Shown here in pieces: positions 1-6,430 of a DNA stretch of 7,999 nucleotides. Under the pieces are notes generated by a model. That model saw only the letters and a list, made by a program, of their open reading frames with translations, did not search any database and had not been told where the DNA came from. Made by a program: the position numbers and the translations under genes. Position 1 is the stretch's first letter. Every line of letters begins with the position of its first letter. The stretch is from NCBI GenBank assembly GCA_938003515.1, contig CALKYL010000446.1, positions 1 through 7,999 of the forward strand, in the 5' to 3' direction. The stretch is from an uncultured bacterium (lineage in GTDB: Bacteria; Planctomycetota; UBA1135; UBA2386).

Positions 1-2385
1 TCTCATCGCGGCCGGCGGGGGCGTGTGGATTGCGCGGCGGACGAAGCGGCGGCGTCGTTCACGGTGCGCGGCCGCTCGGTCGTGGCCGGCAGCGGCGCGC
101 CTCTCGGCGGCTGCGTCGTGCGGCTGCGCGTCGAGGCGTCCGGCGCGGAGGAGACGTCGGGGGGTGGCGGCTCCCACGCCGCCCCGCGGCTCGACGAGCG
201 CACGACCGGCGACGACGGCGCGTTCGAGCTCTCGGTGCACCACGACCCCTGGTCCGAGTCGACGGCGCTGCACCTCGGTGCCGACGGCTTCGCGCCGCGG
301 TCCGCGCGCTGGTCCGTGCCCGACGCCGGGACCCTCGTCGACCTCGGCGACGTCCCGAGGGTGCGCGCGACGCGCGTGTCCGGACGCATCGTCGACCGCG
401 CCGGCGCGCCGGTGGAGGGGGCTCTGCTGCGCTTCGTGCAGGTGGTCGTCGACGAGCCGCTGCGCTCCGTCGCCGAACTCGACACGATGCTGGTCGCGAC
501 CAGCGACGCGGCGGGCCGCTTCGAGTTCGAAGGAGCGGCCTTCGCCGGCGAGTGGTACGTCGGCGCCGAGTACACCGGGGCGCTGGTCGAGCCGCGTTCG
601 GTCAAGCTCGACGAGGGGCTTCCGGCGTACGAACTGCAGGTCGAGGTCGAGCGGCCGGATCCGCGCTTCGACATCGTCGGCCGCGCGGTCGACACCCACG
701 GTCGCCCGGTGCCGGGCCTGCGTCTCAGCGTCGTCGGGGAGGGCTTCCTCGGCCGTGGCCGCTCCGCCGCGGACGGGAGCTTCCGCGTGCAGCGTGCGGG
801 CCCGATGCACGACGACGGCCGGCCCGGCGCGCGGCTTACGGTCCAGGACCCGGAAGGCCGCCACGACGTCGTCTCGCCCGGGCCCGGCGAGTCGGTCGCG
901 TGGGGCGACGGCGACCTGCGCGTCGTGCTCGCCGAGCGCGGCGGCCGCGCGGTGCGCGTGATCGGGCCGGACGGGCAGCCCGTGCCCGACTACACGCTGC
1001 TGGCGTTCCACGGCGCCGAGGCGCTGCGGTGCTACCGGGACCGCACGCAGCGCGGCCGCCACCGCGACGGCCGCTGCCGCGTCGAGCGGCTGCAGCCCGG
1101 CGCGAACGCGGTCGTCGTCGTGCCGCGCGACCCCGGCCTCGGCGCGACGCCGCCGGTGCGGTTCGAGGAGGTGCGCGACGCGCGCGGGCCCGAGCTCGTC
1201 GTCCGCGTGCAGCGGACCGCGCCGGTCACGATCACGCTGCTCGACGCCGCGGGCGAGGCGGTCCCGGACAGCCGCGTCGAGCTGCTGCTGCCGTCGGGCG
1301 CCGACGCGCCGGACGCGACCTCGGCGGCCGTGCCGATCGCGAGGTGCGACCGCGCCCCGAGCGCGGCGATGCCGCTCTTGTTGTGCGAGGCGCGCACCGA
1401 CGCCTCCGGCCGCGCGCGCTTCGAGGCGCCGGTGGGCGCGTGGTTCGTGCGGGCGATCGGCTCGGCCCACCTCACGCACGTGGCGCCGCTGCAGGTGCCG
1501 GCCTCGGGCGCCGATGCGACGCTGCGCGTGCACGGCGCGGCGCGCATCGCGGGGACCGTGACCCCGGCCGACGCGCTGGCGCGTCTGCGCGACCTGTCGC
1601 GTGCGCGCGACGAACCGGTGCAGGTGCGACTGCAGGAGGCCGGCGGCGACGATCTCACGACCGTCGCCGTCGGCGAGGACGGACGCTTCGAACTCGGCGG
1701 CCTGCGGCCGGGCAGCTACACAGTCGCGCTGCGCTACTGGCTCCGGACGAGCGCGGTGCGCGCCGACTACGTGTCGCTCGACGTCGCGACCGTGACGCTC
1801 GTCGCGCGAGAACGCCGCGAGCTCACGATCGACGCGGCGCCGCTCCTGCCCGGCTCCGTGCGCGGCACGATCCGAGCCGGCGGCGCCCCCCTCGCCGACG
1901 TGCACTGCTTCCTGCAGCGCGTCGGCCCCGACGGCACAGCGAACCTGCGCATCGCGACCGACGCCGACGGACGCTTCGAGGGCACGGTGCCGGCTGGCGT
2001 CTACGGCTTCGCGATGACGTATCCGGCGCAGCCCGGCCCAGGATGGATGTACGCGGTGCTGCCCGACCGTTGGCAGCTCGCACCCGGCGCCGTGCACGAA
2101 GTCCACTTCGACGTGCCGCTGCGCCGCGTTCGGATCCGCGTGCTCGACGTCGCCGGCGAGCCGGTGCCCGACCTGCGGCTGCGCGTGCTGCGCGACGGCT
2201 ACTCGCTGCCCGGCGGCCTGACGACCGACGCGAACGGCGAATGCGAGCTGTACCCGGCGCCGTTCGACGCGTTCCGGCTGCAGCTCACGCCGGCCGACGG
2301 CGGCGCTGTGCAGGAGCTCGGGCCCTTCGACCTGCCGGCCGGCCAGACGTCGGGCGTCGTGTCCGTGCAGCTGCCGCGTCGCTGA
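1..2385 (+). CDS. Multi-repeat carboxypeptidase-regulatory-like (CarboxypepD_reg) domain protein, 5' end cut off
   Basis: The reading frame is open to the left window edge, so the N-terminus is missing; the first possible start inside is GTG at 25, giving 786 residues. About eight copies of a beta-sandwich repeat follow one another, each of the type 'V-G-(V/I)-D-G-PV-G--(V/L)' followed by 'T(D/A)--G-F--'. Clear examples, numbered from GTG 25, are near residues 12-71, 116-170 (VSGRIVDRAGAPVEGALL then TSDAAGRFEFEG), 213-260, 540-580 (VGEDGRFELGGLRPGSYTV), 620-670 and 705-770. No catalytic domain is visible. In other proteins such repeats are structural or binding modules, usually extracytoplasmic, so a surface or periplasmic role is inferred. 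Codon bias favours another frame for about the first 40 bases, where a hydrophobic stretch followed by arginines would make a good membrane anchor, so the true N-terminus is probably joined by a frameshift. The next gene is convergent, 22 bp downstream. Substrate and function are unknown. Confidence 0.85.
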   Translation, partial: SHRGRRGRVDCAADEAAASFTVRGRSVVAGSGAPLGGCVVRLRVEASGAEETSGGGGSHAAPRLDERTTGDDGAFELSVHHDPWSESTALHLGADGFAPRSARWSVPDAGTLVDLGDVPRVRATRVSGRIVDRAGAPVEGALLRFVQVVVDEPLRSVAELDTMLVATSDAAGRFEFEGAAFAGEWYVGAEYTGALVEPRSVKLDEGLPAYELQVEVERPDPRFDIVGRAVDTHGRPVPGLRLSVVGEGFLGRGRSAADGSFRVQRAGPMHDDGRPGARLTVQDPEGRHDVVSPGPGESVAWGDGDLRVVLAERGGRAVRVIGPDGQPVPDYTLLAFHGAEALRCYRDRTQRGRHRDGRCRVERLQPGANAVVVVPRDPGLGATPPVRFEEVRDARGPELVVRVQRTAPVTITLLDAAGEAVPDSRVELLLPSGADAPDATSAAVPIARCDRAPSAAMPLLLCEARTDASGRARFEAPVGAWFVRAIGSAHLTHVAPLQVPASGADATLRVHGAARIAGTVTPADALARLRDLSRARDEPVQVRLQEAGGDDLTTVAVGEDGRFELGGLRPGSYTVALRYWLRTSAVRADYVSLDVATVTLVARERRELTIDAAPLLPGSVRGTIRAGGAPLADVHCFLQRVGPDGTANLRIATDADGRFEGTVPAGVYGFAMTYPAQPGPGWMYAVLPDRWQLAPGAVHEVHFDVPLRRVRIRVLDVAGEPVPDLRLRVLRDGYSLPGGLTTDANGECELYPAPFDAFRLQLTPADGGAVQELGPFDLPAGQTSGVVSVQLPRR

Positions 2386-2397
2386 GCCGGATCCGGC
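2386..2397. other. 12-bp palindrome between convergent genes
   Basis: GCCGGATCCGGC is a perfect palindrome immediately after the TGA stop at 2383-2385. It is followed by a second one, GCGGCCGC (2398-2405). Together they fill almost the whole 22-bp gap to the stop codon of the opposing gene at 2408. A short bidirectional terminator is possible, but the hairpin would have only about four pairs and there is no T-tract, so chance in GC-rich DNA is equally likely. Confidence 0.2.
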
Positions 2398-2407
2398 GCG
2401 GCCGCGC

Positions 2408-2818
2408 TCACCACACCGCGGCCGTCGCCGCCGCGTAGACCGCCACGAAGTAGCTCCACAGCACGGCGAACACGACGTGCATCGCCGTGCGTCCGCGCTG
2501 ACCGCGCCACAGCCGCCGGTCGTAGACGAAGAACTGGCAGTAGAGCCGCAGCGCCCAGAACGCCGCGATGCCGCCGTTGACGAGGCGCGCGAGCGCCGTG
2601 GGTTCGAGCAGCGCGTCGGTCGCGAACAGCGACAGCGCGCCGAACATCACCAGCACGACGCAGACGAACAGCATGTGCACGTAGAACACCTGGCGGCCGA
2701 GCAGGGAGATGCGCTGCAGCTCTTCCCGCCATCCGAAGCGCCGGGGGAAATCGACGTGGGCGAACGCCAGCAGCAGCTGCAGCGCGCCGGCGATCTTGAG
2801 GTGCAGCTCGGGATGCAT
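2408..2818 (-). CDS. Small four-helix integral membrane protein, unknown function
   Basis: 136 residues starting at ATG 2818, which overlaps by one base the TGA of the upstream methyltransferase gene (TGATG). This overlap decides the start, although the frame stays open further upstream. Four hydrophobic segments are visible, near residues 7-23, 45-66, 78-98 and 112-134. Loops carry conserved-looking polar motifs: HVDFPRRFGW (21-30), GRQVFYVHM (41-49), and QFFVYDRRLWRG (95-106) between helices 3 and 4. No catalytic domain is recognised. The histidines and tyrosines beside the helices could bind a cofactor or lipid, but that is speculation. It is the last gene of the operon and ends facing the CarboxypepD_reg gene. 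Its coupling to the methyltransferase suggests the two work together at the membrane. The gene looks intact. Confidence 0.8.
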   Translation of the reverse strand: MHPELHLKIAGALQLLLAFAHVDFPRRFGWREELQRISLLGRQVFYVHMLFVCVVLVMFGALSLFATDALLEPTALARLVNGGIAAFWALRLYCQFFVYDRRLWRGQRGRTAMHVVFAVLWSYFVAVYAAATAAVW

Positions 2819-3549
2819 CACGACCTCACGAGGCGGAAGCTGCGCACCCACGGCGTGAGCCGCGACTCGTCCGCCACCGCGAGCCCGGCGTCCGCGAAGG
2901 TCTCGAGCCACGTGCGGCGCGACAGGAAGTGCAGCACACCCGGGCCGTACGCGAGCGCGTTCCAGCCGTCCCGGAGATGCTCGAGCACGACGGCCCGGCC
3001 GCGAGCGCCGACGACGCGCGCGACCTCGGCGAACAGCGCGATGCGCAGCGTCCGGTCGCGCACCTCGTGGGCGGCGAACGCGAGCACGACCAGCTCCGCC
3101 GATCCGTTCGCGAGCGGCAGCGCGTCGAGCGACGCCGGCCACGCGGGGTTCTCGGCGGCGGCGCGCGCGCGGGTCAGCGACGGGGAGCCCGTGCGCGTCG
3201 GGTCGTGCAGGTCGAACACGACGCGGCGGGCGCGCGGCAGCCGCCGCGCGATCGCGCCGGCGACCTCGTCGTGTCCGAGGTGCAGCGCGACGACGGTGTG
3301 CACGGCGTCGTCAGGCAGCCAGTCGCCGCGCGCGACGCCCGAACGGTCGTAGACGAGGTGCGACACCAGGAGCGACGCCAGCAGCCAGCCGTCGGCGAGT
3401 CCGAGCGCGACGACGGCGGCGAGCCGCGCCCCCGGCTCGAGCGCGCGGGTGGCGAGCGCCCAGGCCGCGACGGCGGTCGCGAGCAGCGCGAGGCAGTAGA
3501 AGGGCCAGTTGAAGCGCACGACGCGCCGGACTCCGGCGAAGCCGCTCAC
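2818..3549 (-). CDS. Membrane-anchored class I methyltransferase-like protein
   Basis: 243 residues from GTG 3549; the start overlaps the TGA of the upstream DUF2071 gene in a GTGA arrangement. Two hydrophobic helices (about residues 16-34 and 43-65) follow an N-terminal RFNWPFY motif. The soluble part resembles a Rossmann-type SAM methyltransferase: VVALHLGHDE (87-95) where motif I is expected, VVFDLHDP (110-117) as the acidic strand end of motif II, LDALPLANGSAELVVLAFAAHEV (141-163, motif III/IV region), and LFAEVARVVGARGRAVVLEH (172-191, motif V-like). The classical GxGxG loop of motif I is absent, so SAM binding is likely but not certain. A lipid or quinone-like membrane substrate is an inference from the anchor. 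Because of the upstream insertion, this frame is continuous with the DUF2071 N-terminus back to ATG 4377, so an automated call may give one fused gene 2818-4377; I consider that artificial. Confidence 0.75.
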   Translation of the reverse strand: MSGFAGVRRVVRFNWPFYCLALLATAVAAWALATRALEPGARLAAVVALGLADGWLLASLLVSHLVYDRSGVARGDWLPDDAVHTVVALHLGHDEVAGAIARRLPRARRVVFDLHDPTRTGSPSLTRARAAAENPAWPASLDALPLANGSAELVVLAFAAHEVRDRTLRIALFAEVARVVGARGRAVVLEHLRDGWNALAYGPGVLHFLSRRTWLETFADAGLAVADESRLTPWVRSFRLVRS

Positions 3550-4377
3550 GACGCGTCGTCCGGCAGCGGTTCGACCTCGCCGCGCAGCCACCGATACGGC
3601 ACGTCCTCGACGAGGAACGCGTTCGCGAGCTGCCGCGGCGCCCCGTCGAACGGCGGCCGCGAGAGGAACGTGCAGCGCAGATCCTGCACCTGCACCGGCA
3701 TAGACTGCCAGACAACGCGCTGGCACAGCACGACGAACCACGAAGGGCTCAACGGGTCGAAGCAACACCTGTCGAACAGCACACAAGCGAATCAACACGA
3801 CGACCATCGAACGGCTCGCCGGGTCGTAGCCGAACGTGTGGGGCAGCGGACCGGCGAAGCGCCGCGCCACCTGCAGGTCCGGGAACGGCGAGCCTTCGGG
3901 AGGACGCTCGGCCGGGCGGTCGACCCGCGCCGTCACGGCGACGTCCGCCTCCGCGTCCTGCGTCGTCACCGTCCACGACAGCTCCCGGTCGGTGCGCGCG
4001 AACGACGCCCGGCAGCGGCGGTAGCGGTAACCCGTGAACAGGTTGCCGGTCCAGACCATCGAGCGCCGGTCGGTGTAGCTCTGCAGGATGCGCAGCCCGC
4101 GCAGCGTGCGGCCGTCGCGGCGCCGGAATCGCGCGAACACGCGGTAGCCCGCGAGGAAGAAGTCGCGGCCGAACCACCTCGGCAGCCGGGTGGGGCGCAG
4201 CCCTTCGGTCTGCACCAGCGCCACGGCGACGAAGCCGTATCCGTCGTACGAATCGACCGAGAGCCCCGGAGGCAGCAGCGGCGCGAGCAGCTCCTCCGGA
4301 TACGCGAACGTCAGCACCAGCGAATGGCGGAAGAACGCGGTGACCCCGAACGGGTGCCGGCGCAGCGCGGCGAGCAT
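3546..4377 (-). pseudogene. DUF2071/YqjF-like gene, interrupted by a 67-bp insertion
   Basis: The start is ATG 4377, overlapping the TGA of the DoxX-like gene (TGATG). Residues 1-194 read cleanly through HPFGVTAFFRHSLVLTFAYP, LAPLLPPGLSVDSYDGYGFV and QSYTDRRSMVWTGNLF to PHTFGYDPASRSMVVV, the pattern of the DUF2071 family (fold related to acetoacetate decarboxylase; activity unknown). The expected C-terminal part, QRVVWQSMPVQVQDL then RPPFDGAPRQLANAF and VEDVPYRWLRG, continues in another frame and stops at TGA 3546-3548. Between the halves lies a 67-bp lower-GC segment with 8-bp direct repeats. Deleting it gives an uninterrupted 254-residue protein of normal family length. As it stands, the gene gives a chimera running into the methyltransferase frame. 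It could still be functional if the extra bases are an assembly error. Confidence 0.75.
3729..3803. mobile_element. Putative 59-bp mini-insertion flanked by 8-bp direct repeats
   Basis: CACGACGA occurs at 3729-3736 and again at 3796-3803. The 59 bp between them (3737-3795) are about 54% G+C by hand count, far below the surrounding coding DNA. The 67-bp repeat-to-repeat distance is exactly the length whose removal restores the DUF2071 frame (832 minus 67 is 765, divisible by 3) and the family spacing between SMVVV and QRVVWQS. Inside, GTCGAA occurs twice, 15 bp apart (3756-3761 and 3771-3776). I see no transposase, no obvious terminal inverted repeats and no second copy in the window. Target-site duplication by a very short non-autonomous element is the simplest reading. 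A local template-switch insertion during replication is an alternative. Confidence 0.5.
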
Positions 4378-4799
4378 CACGCGGCCTCCCGCTTCTGCGT
4401 CGGCGTGCGCAGCGCGACGGACCAGACGACCGTCAGGAAGATCGTGTTGAGCACGACCATCGGCACCGGCGCGAGCAGGTGCTCGCGCGCGTGGACCAGC
4501 TCGAGCGTGTTCATCGCCGCGATCGCCGCGGTCTGCACGGCCGCGCACAGCCGCGGCCACCGGCCGCTCAGGATCCAGCAGGCGAGCAGGGTCTCGCCGA
4601 CGCCGACCGCGATCGTCGCCGGGCCGGCGAACTCGGGGCCGAGCACCGCGGCGACGATGCGTTCGTGCCGAGGCACGAGGCCGAGCACCTTGAAGCCGAG
4701 CCCGAAGACGAGCCAGACGCCGGCGGTCGCGTATCGGAGCAGTGGGAGCACGATGGGAGACGGGCGCCGACGGCACGCTACGGGCGTCGTCGTGCGCAT
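4377..4799 (-). CDS. DoxX-like integral membrane protein
   Basis: 140 residues from ATG 4799. A GAAGG Shine-Dalgarno-like motif lies at 4809-4813, nine bases upstream. A GTG at codon 17 (just before LPLLRYATAG) would be an alternative start and would remove the basic N-terminal tail. Four hydrophobic helices lie near residues 17-39, 60-78, 82-100 and 108-130. The pattern LLRYATAGVWLVFGLGFKVLGLVPRHERIV, then VGVGETLLACWILSG, matches the DoxX-like family of small four-helix proteins; several relatives are linked to thiol/redox balance, others are uncharacterised. It is the first gene of the four-gene minus-strand operon and its stop overlaps the DUF2071 start, so it probably carries the operon's translation start. 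No catalytic residues can be assigned. The family call is fairly safe, the function is not. Confidence 0.75.
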   Translation of the reverse strand: MRTTTPVACRRRPSPIVLPLLRYATAGVWLVFGLGFKVLGLVPRHERIVAAVLGPEFAGPATIAVGVGETLLACWILSGRWPRLCAAVQTAAIAAMNTLELVHAREHLLAPVPMVVLNTIFLTVVWSVALRTPTQKREAA

Positions 4800-4808
4800 G
4801 GAACGGTG

Positions 4809-4813
4809 CCTTC
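4809..4813 (-). promoter_or_regulatory. Ribosome binding site of the DoxX-like gene
   Basis: Minus-strand GAAGG nine bases before ATG 4799. It supports the longer start of the DoxX-like protein over the internal GTG and would serve as the entry site for the coupled operon. Confidence 0.4.
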
Positions 4814-4853
4814 GCGCGGCTCTCTGCGCAACGCCGGGGGGCCAGCCGACATT

Positions 4854-4865
4854 TCGACCGGTCGA
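4854..4865. promoter_or_regulatory. 12-bp palindrome upstream of the operon, possible operator
   Basis: TCGACCGGTCGA is a perfect palindrome 54 bp upstream of the DoxX-like ATG, inside the 227-bp gap (4800-5026) that should hold the operon's promoter. Its position suits an operator. I could not recognise convincing -35/-10 boxes around it, and short palindromes are common in GC-rich DNA. The remainder of the gap shows no gene or clear terminator. Confidence 0.2.
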
Positions 4866-5026
4866 GCGGGTGCTGTGCTCCGCCGCTGCACCCGGATGCG
4901 AAGGCGCTCGCGATGCCTCCGGACGGGTTCGGGATCCCCGTTCGCGGGCGCCGCCGGCGCACCTCCGCGCCCGCCAGGAGCAAGATCCGAAGAACGAAGA
5001 CCGGCTACTTGACGGACCGCTTCATC

Positions 5027-6427
5027 CTAGAACGTGCCGATCGTCAGATCGAGCCGGTTCGTGCTGGTGACGGCGAGCAGCTGCAGCGCGAGGTCGAACT
5101 CGAGCGCGACGACCTGGTGGTGCACGACGAGTCCGACGAGTCCGATCGTCGGCGGCACGGCCAGCGCGGTCTCGGTGACGCCGTTGGCCGGGACGGACGG
5201 CTCGAGCAGGTCCGGCGTCGCGAGCAGTGTGCAGCCCGTCCCTCCCTGCGGCAGCACGGCGGACAGCGGGATCGCGACCGGCGCGAAGCCGTAGACGGCG
5301 AGCGCGAGGCACACCTGCGGCATGCCGGTCGCCCGGGCTCGGCAGGTCGTGCCGAGCCACGGCAGCGACGTCCACGCGAGCGCGTTCGGTCCGTTGCTGC
5401 CGCTGCAGCCGGCGCCCTGGATCACGGCCGTCGCCGCGCACGTCGGCGCCAGGCGCGCGACGTGGCCGAGCACCTCCGTGCCCGCGCGCCAGATGTCTCC
5501 GACGGCCACGACGTCGCCCGACGCCGTCACCGCGGTGCCGCTGACCCGCCATTTGCCCGTCAGCCCGCCGCGCACGCGCAGGGATCGCCACAGGCTGCCG
5601 TCCCAGACGGACAGCTGTTCCAGGACCTGCGTGTTGCCGATGTAGTCCGTGAAGTTGCCGCCGAGCACGACGTCGCCGTCCGGGTGCACGCTCAGCGACG
5701 TCACCTCGATGCAGCCGCCGGGCGGCGACACCCAGTCCCAGTAGGAGCCGTTCCAGCACGCGACGCAGTCGACGGGCACGCTGCCCGCGTTCTGGAACCA
5801 GCCGCCGGCCCAGATGTCGCCGTTCGGCAGCTCGGCGAGCGTGAACACGCGGTCGTCGACCCCGACGTCGAACGTCTGCCACGCCGTCCCGGTCCAGCGT
5901 GCGATGTTGTTGGCCGGCGTGCTGCCGGCGACGCCGAACCAGCCGCCGACGACGAGATCGCCGTTGGCGAGCGGGAGCAGCGCGTAGGCCTGGCCGACGA
6001 CGCCGCCGCCGACGGTCGACCACGTGCTGCCGTCCCAGCTCGCGATCCGGCCCGGGAAGTCGCCGGCGGCCACCAGCCGACCGTCCGGCAGGCGCGCGAG
6101 GGCGTGGACAGCGCCACCCGGCCCGGCGCCGAGCGGCTGCCACGCGCTGCCGTTCCAGATCACCACGTGGTCCCCGGCGCCGCCGCCCGCGATCGTGAAG
6201 GTGCCGCCGGCGCAGATGTCGCCGTTGGGCAGGCGCAGCAGGGCCTGCACGACGCCCGACGCGCCGGTGACGCCGCCGCCGAGCGGCGTCCAGGTGTTGC
6301 TCGTGCCGCGCGCGACGCCGCCCATCGACACGCCGGAGATGTTGCGGAAGCCGCCGCCGATGACGACGTCGTCGCCGTCCGCGACGACGGCGAAGACATC
6401 GCCGTCGATACCGGCGCCGTACAGGCG
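5027..6427 (-). CDS. C-terminal part of secreted propeller-like repeat protein, after an in-frame TGA
   Basis: 466 codons in the same frame as the upstream half, separated from it only by TGA 6428-6430. It begins in mid-repeat (RLYGAGIDGDVFAVVADGD) and carries about six more units of the type V-AL--L-NGD---GG-F followed by W-G--W---G-G, for example WNGSAWQPLGAG and WDGSTWSTVGGG. The last roughly 140 residues, from LAPTCAATAVIQGAGCSGSN to LTIGTF, form a distinct Cys-containing C-terminal domain with the motif SLPWLGTTCRARATG. Domains of this style end many planctomycete exported repeat proteins and may aid anchoring or export (recollection, not tested). An independent start is possible at GTG 6331, but such a product would lack a signal peptide and a complete first repeat, so this part is probably not expressed alone. 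Repeats of this kind (delta-60/Rax2-like) are thought to fold as beta-propellers. Confidence 0.7.
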   Translation of the reverse strand, partial: RLYGAGIDGDVFAVVADGDDVVIGGGFRNISGVSMGGVARGTSNTWTPLGGGVTGASGVVQALLRLPNGDICAGGTFTIAGGGAGDHVVIWNGSAWQPLGAGPGGAVHALARLPDGRLVAAGDFPGRIASWDGSTWSTVGGGVVGQAYALLPLANGDLVVGGWFGVAGSTPANNIARWTGTAWQTFDVGVDDRVFTLAELPNGDIWAGGWFQNAGSVPVDCVACWNGSYWDWVSPPGGCIEVTSLSVHPDGDVVLGGNFTDYIGNTQVLEQLSVWDGSLWRSLRVRGGLTGKWRVSGTAVTASGDVVAVGDIWRAGTEVLGHVARLAPTCAATAVIQGAGCSGSNGPNALAWTSLPWLGTTCRARATGMPQVCLALAVYGFAPVAIPLSAVLPQGGTGCTLLATPDLLEPSVPANGVTETALAVPPTIGLVGLVVHHQVVALEFDLALQLLAVTSTNRLDLTIGTF

Positions 6428-6430
6428 TCA
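6428..6430 (-). other. In-frame TGA interrupting the repeat protein
   Basis: The minus strand reads ...GCC TGG TGA CGC CTG..., and both sides belong to the same repeat unit (DGTAW, stop, RLYGAG). Other units have S, Q, T or R at this position, so a single C-to-T change from CGA (Arg) would explain it. The downstream base is C, a context often described as permissive for readthrough, and CGCC/GGCG could form a 4-bp stem just after it. TGA is used as a normal stop at 2383-2385 and at the ends of the operon genes, so this is not a reassigned code. Confidence 0.8.

Noticed and set aside
30..2438. An 802-codon frame overlapping the CarboxypepD_reg gene
   Set aside because: Almost pure Arg/Ala/Gly; it is the shifted shadow of the real gene, whose frame shows regular repeats.
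4378..4983. Extension of the DUF2071 frame upstream of ATG 4377
   Set aside because: The extension is Arg/Pro-rich shadow of the DoxX-like gene; the family N-terminus HPFGVTAFFRHSL begins right after ATG 4377, and TGATG coupling supports that start.
2929..5070. A 713-codon plus-strand frame opposite the operon
   Set aside because: Low-complexity Arg/Glu/Gln composition and no recognisable motif, while the minus strand carries clear membrane and family patterns with coupled starts.
6428..6430. Selenocysteine or a reassigned genetic code at the internal TGA
   Set aside because: TGA is the normal stop of at least four other genes here, the position is S/Q/T/R in sister repeats rather than Cys, and only a 4-bp stem follows.
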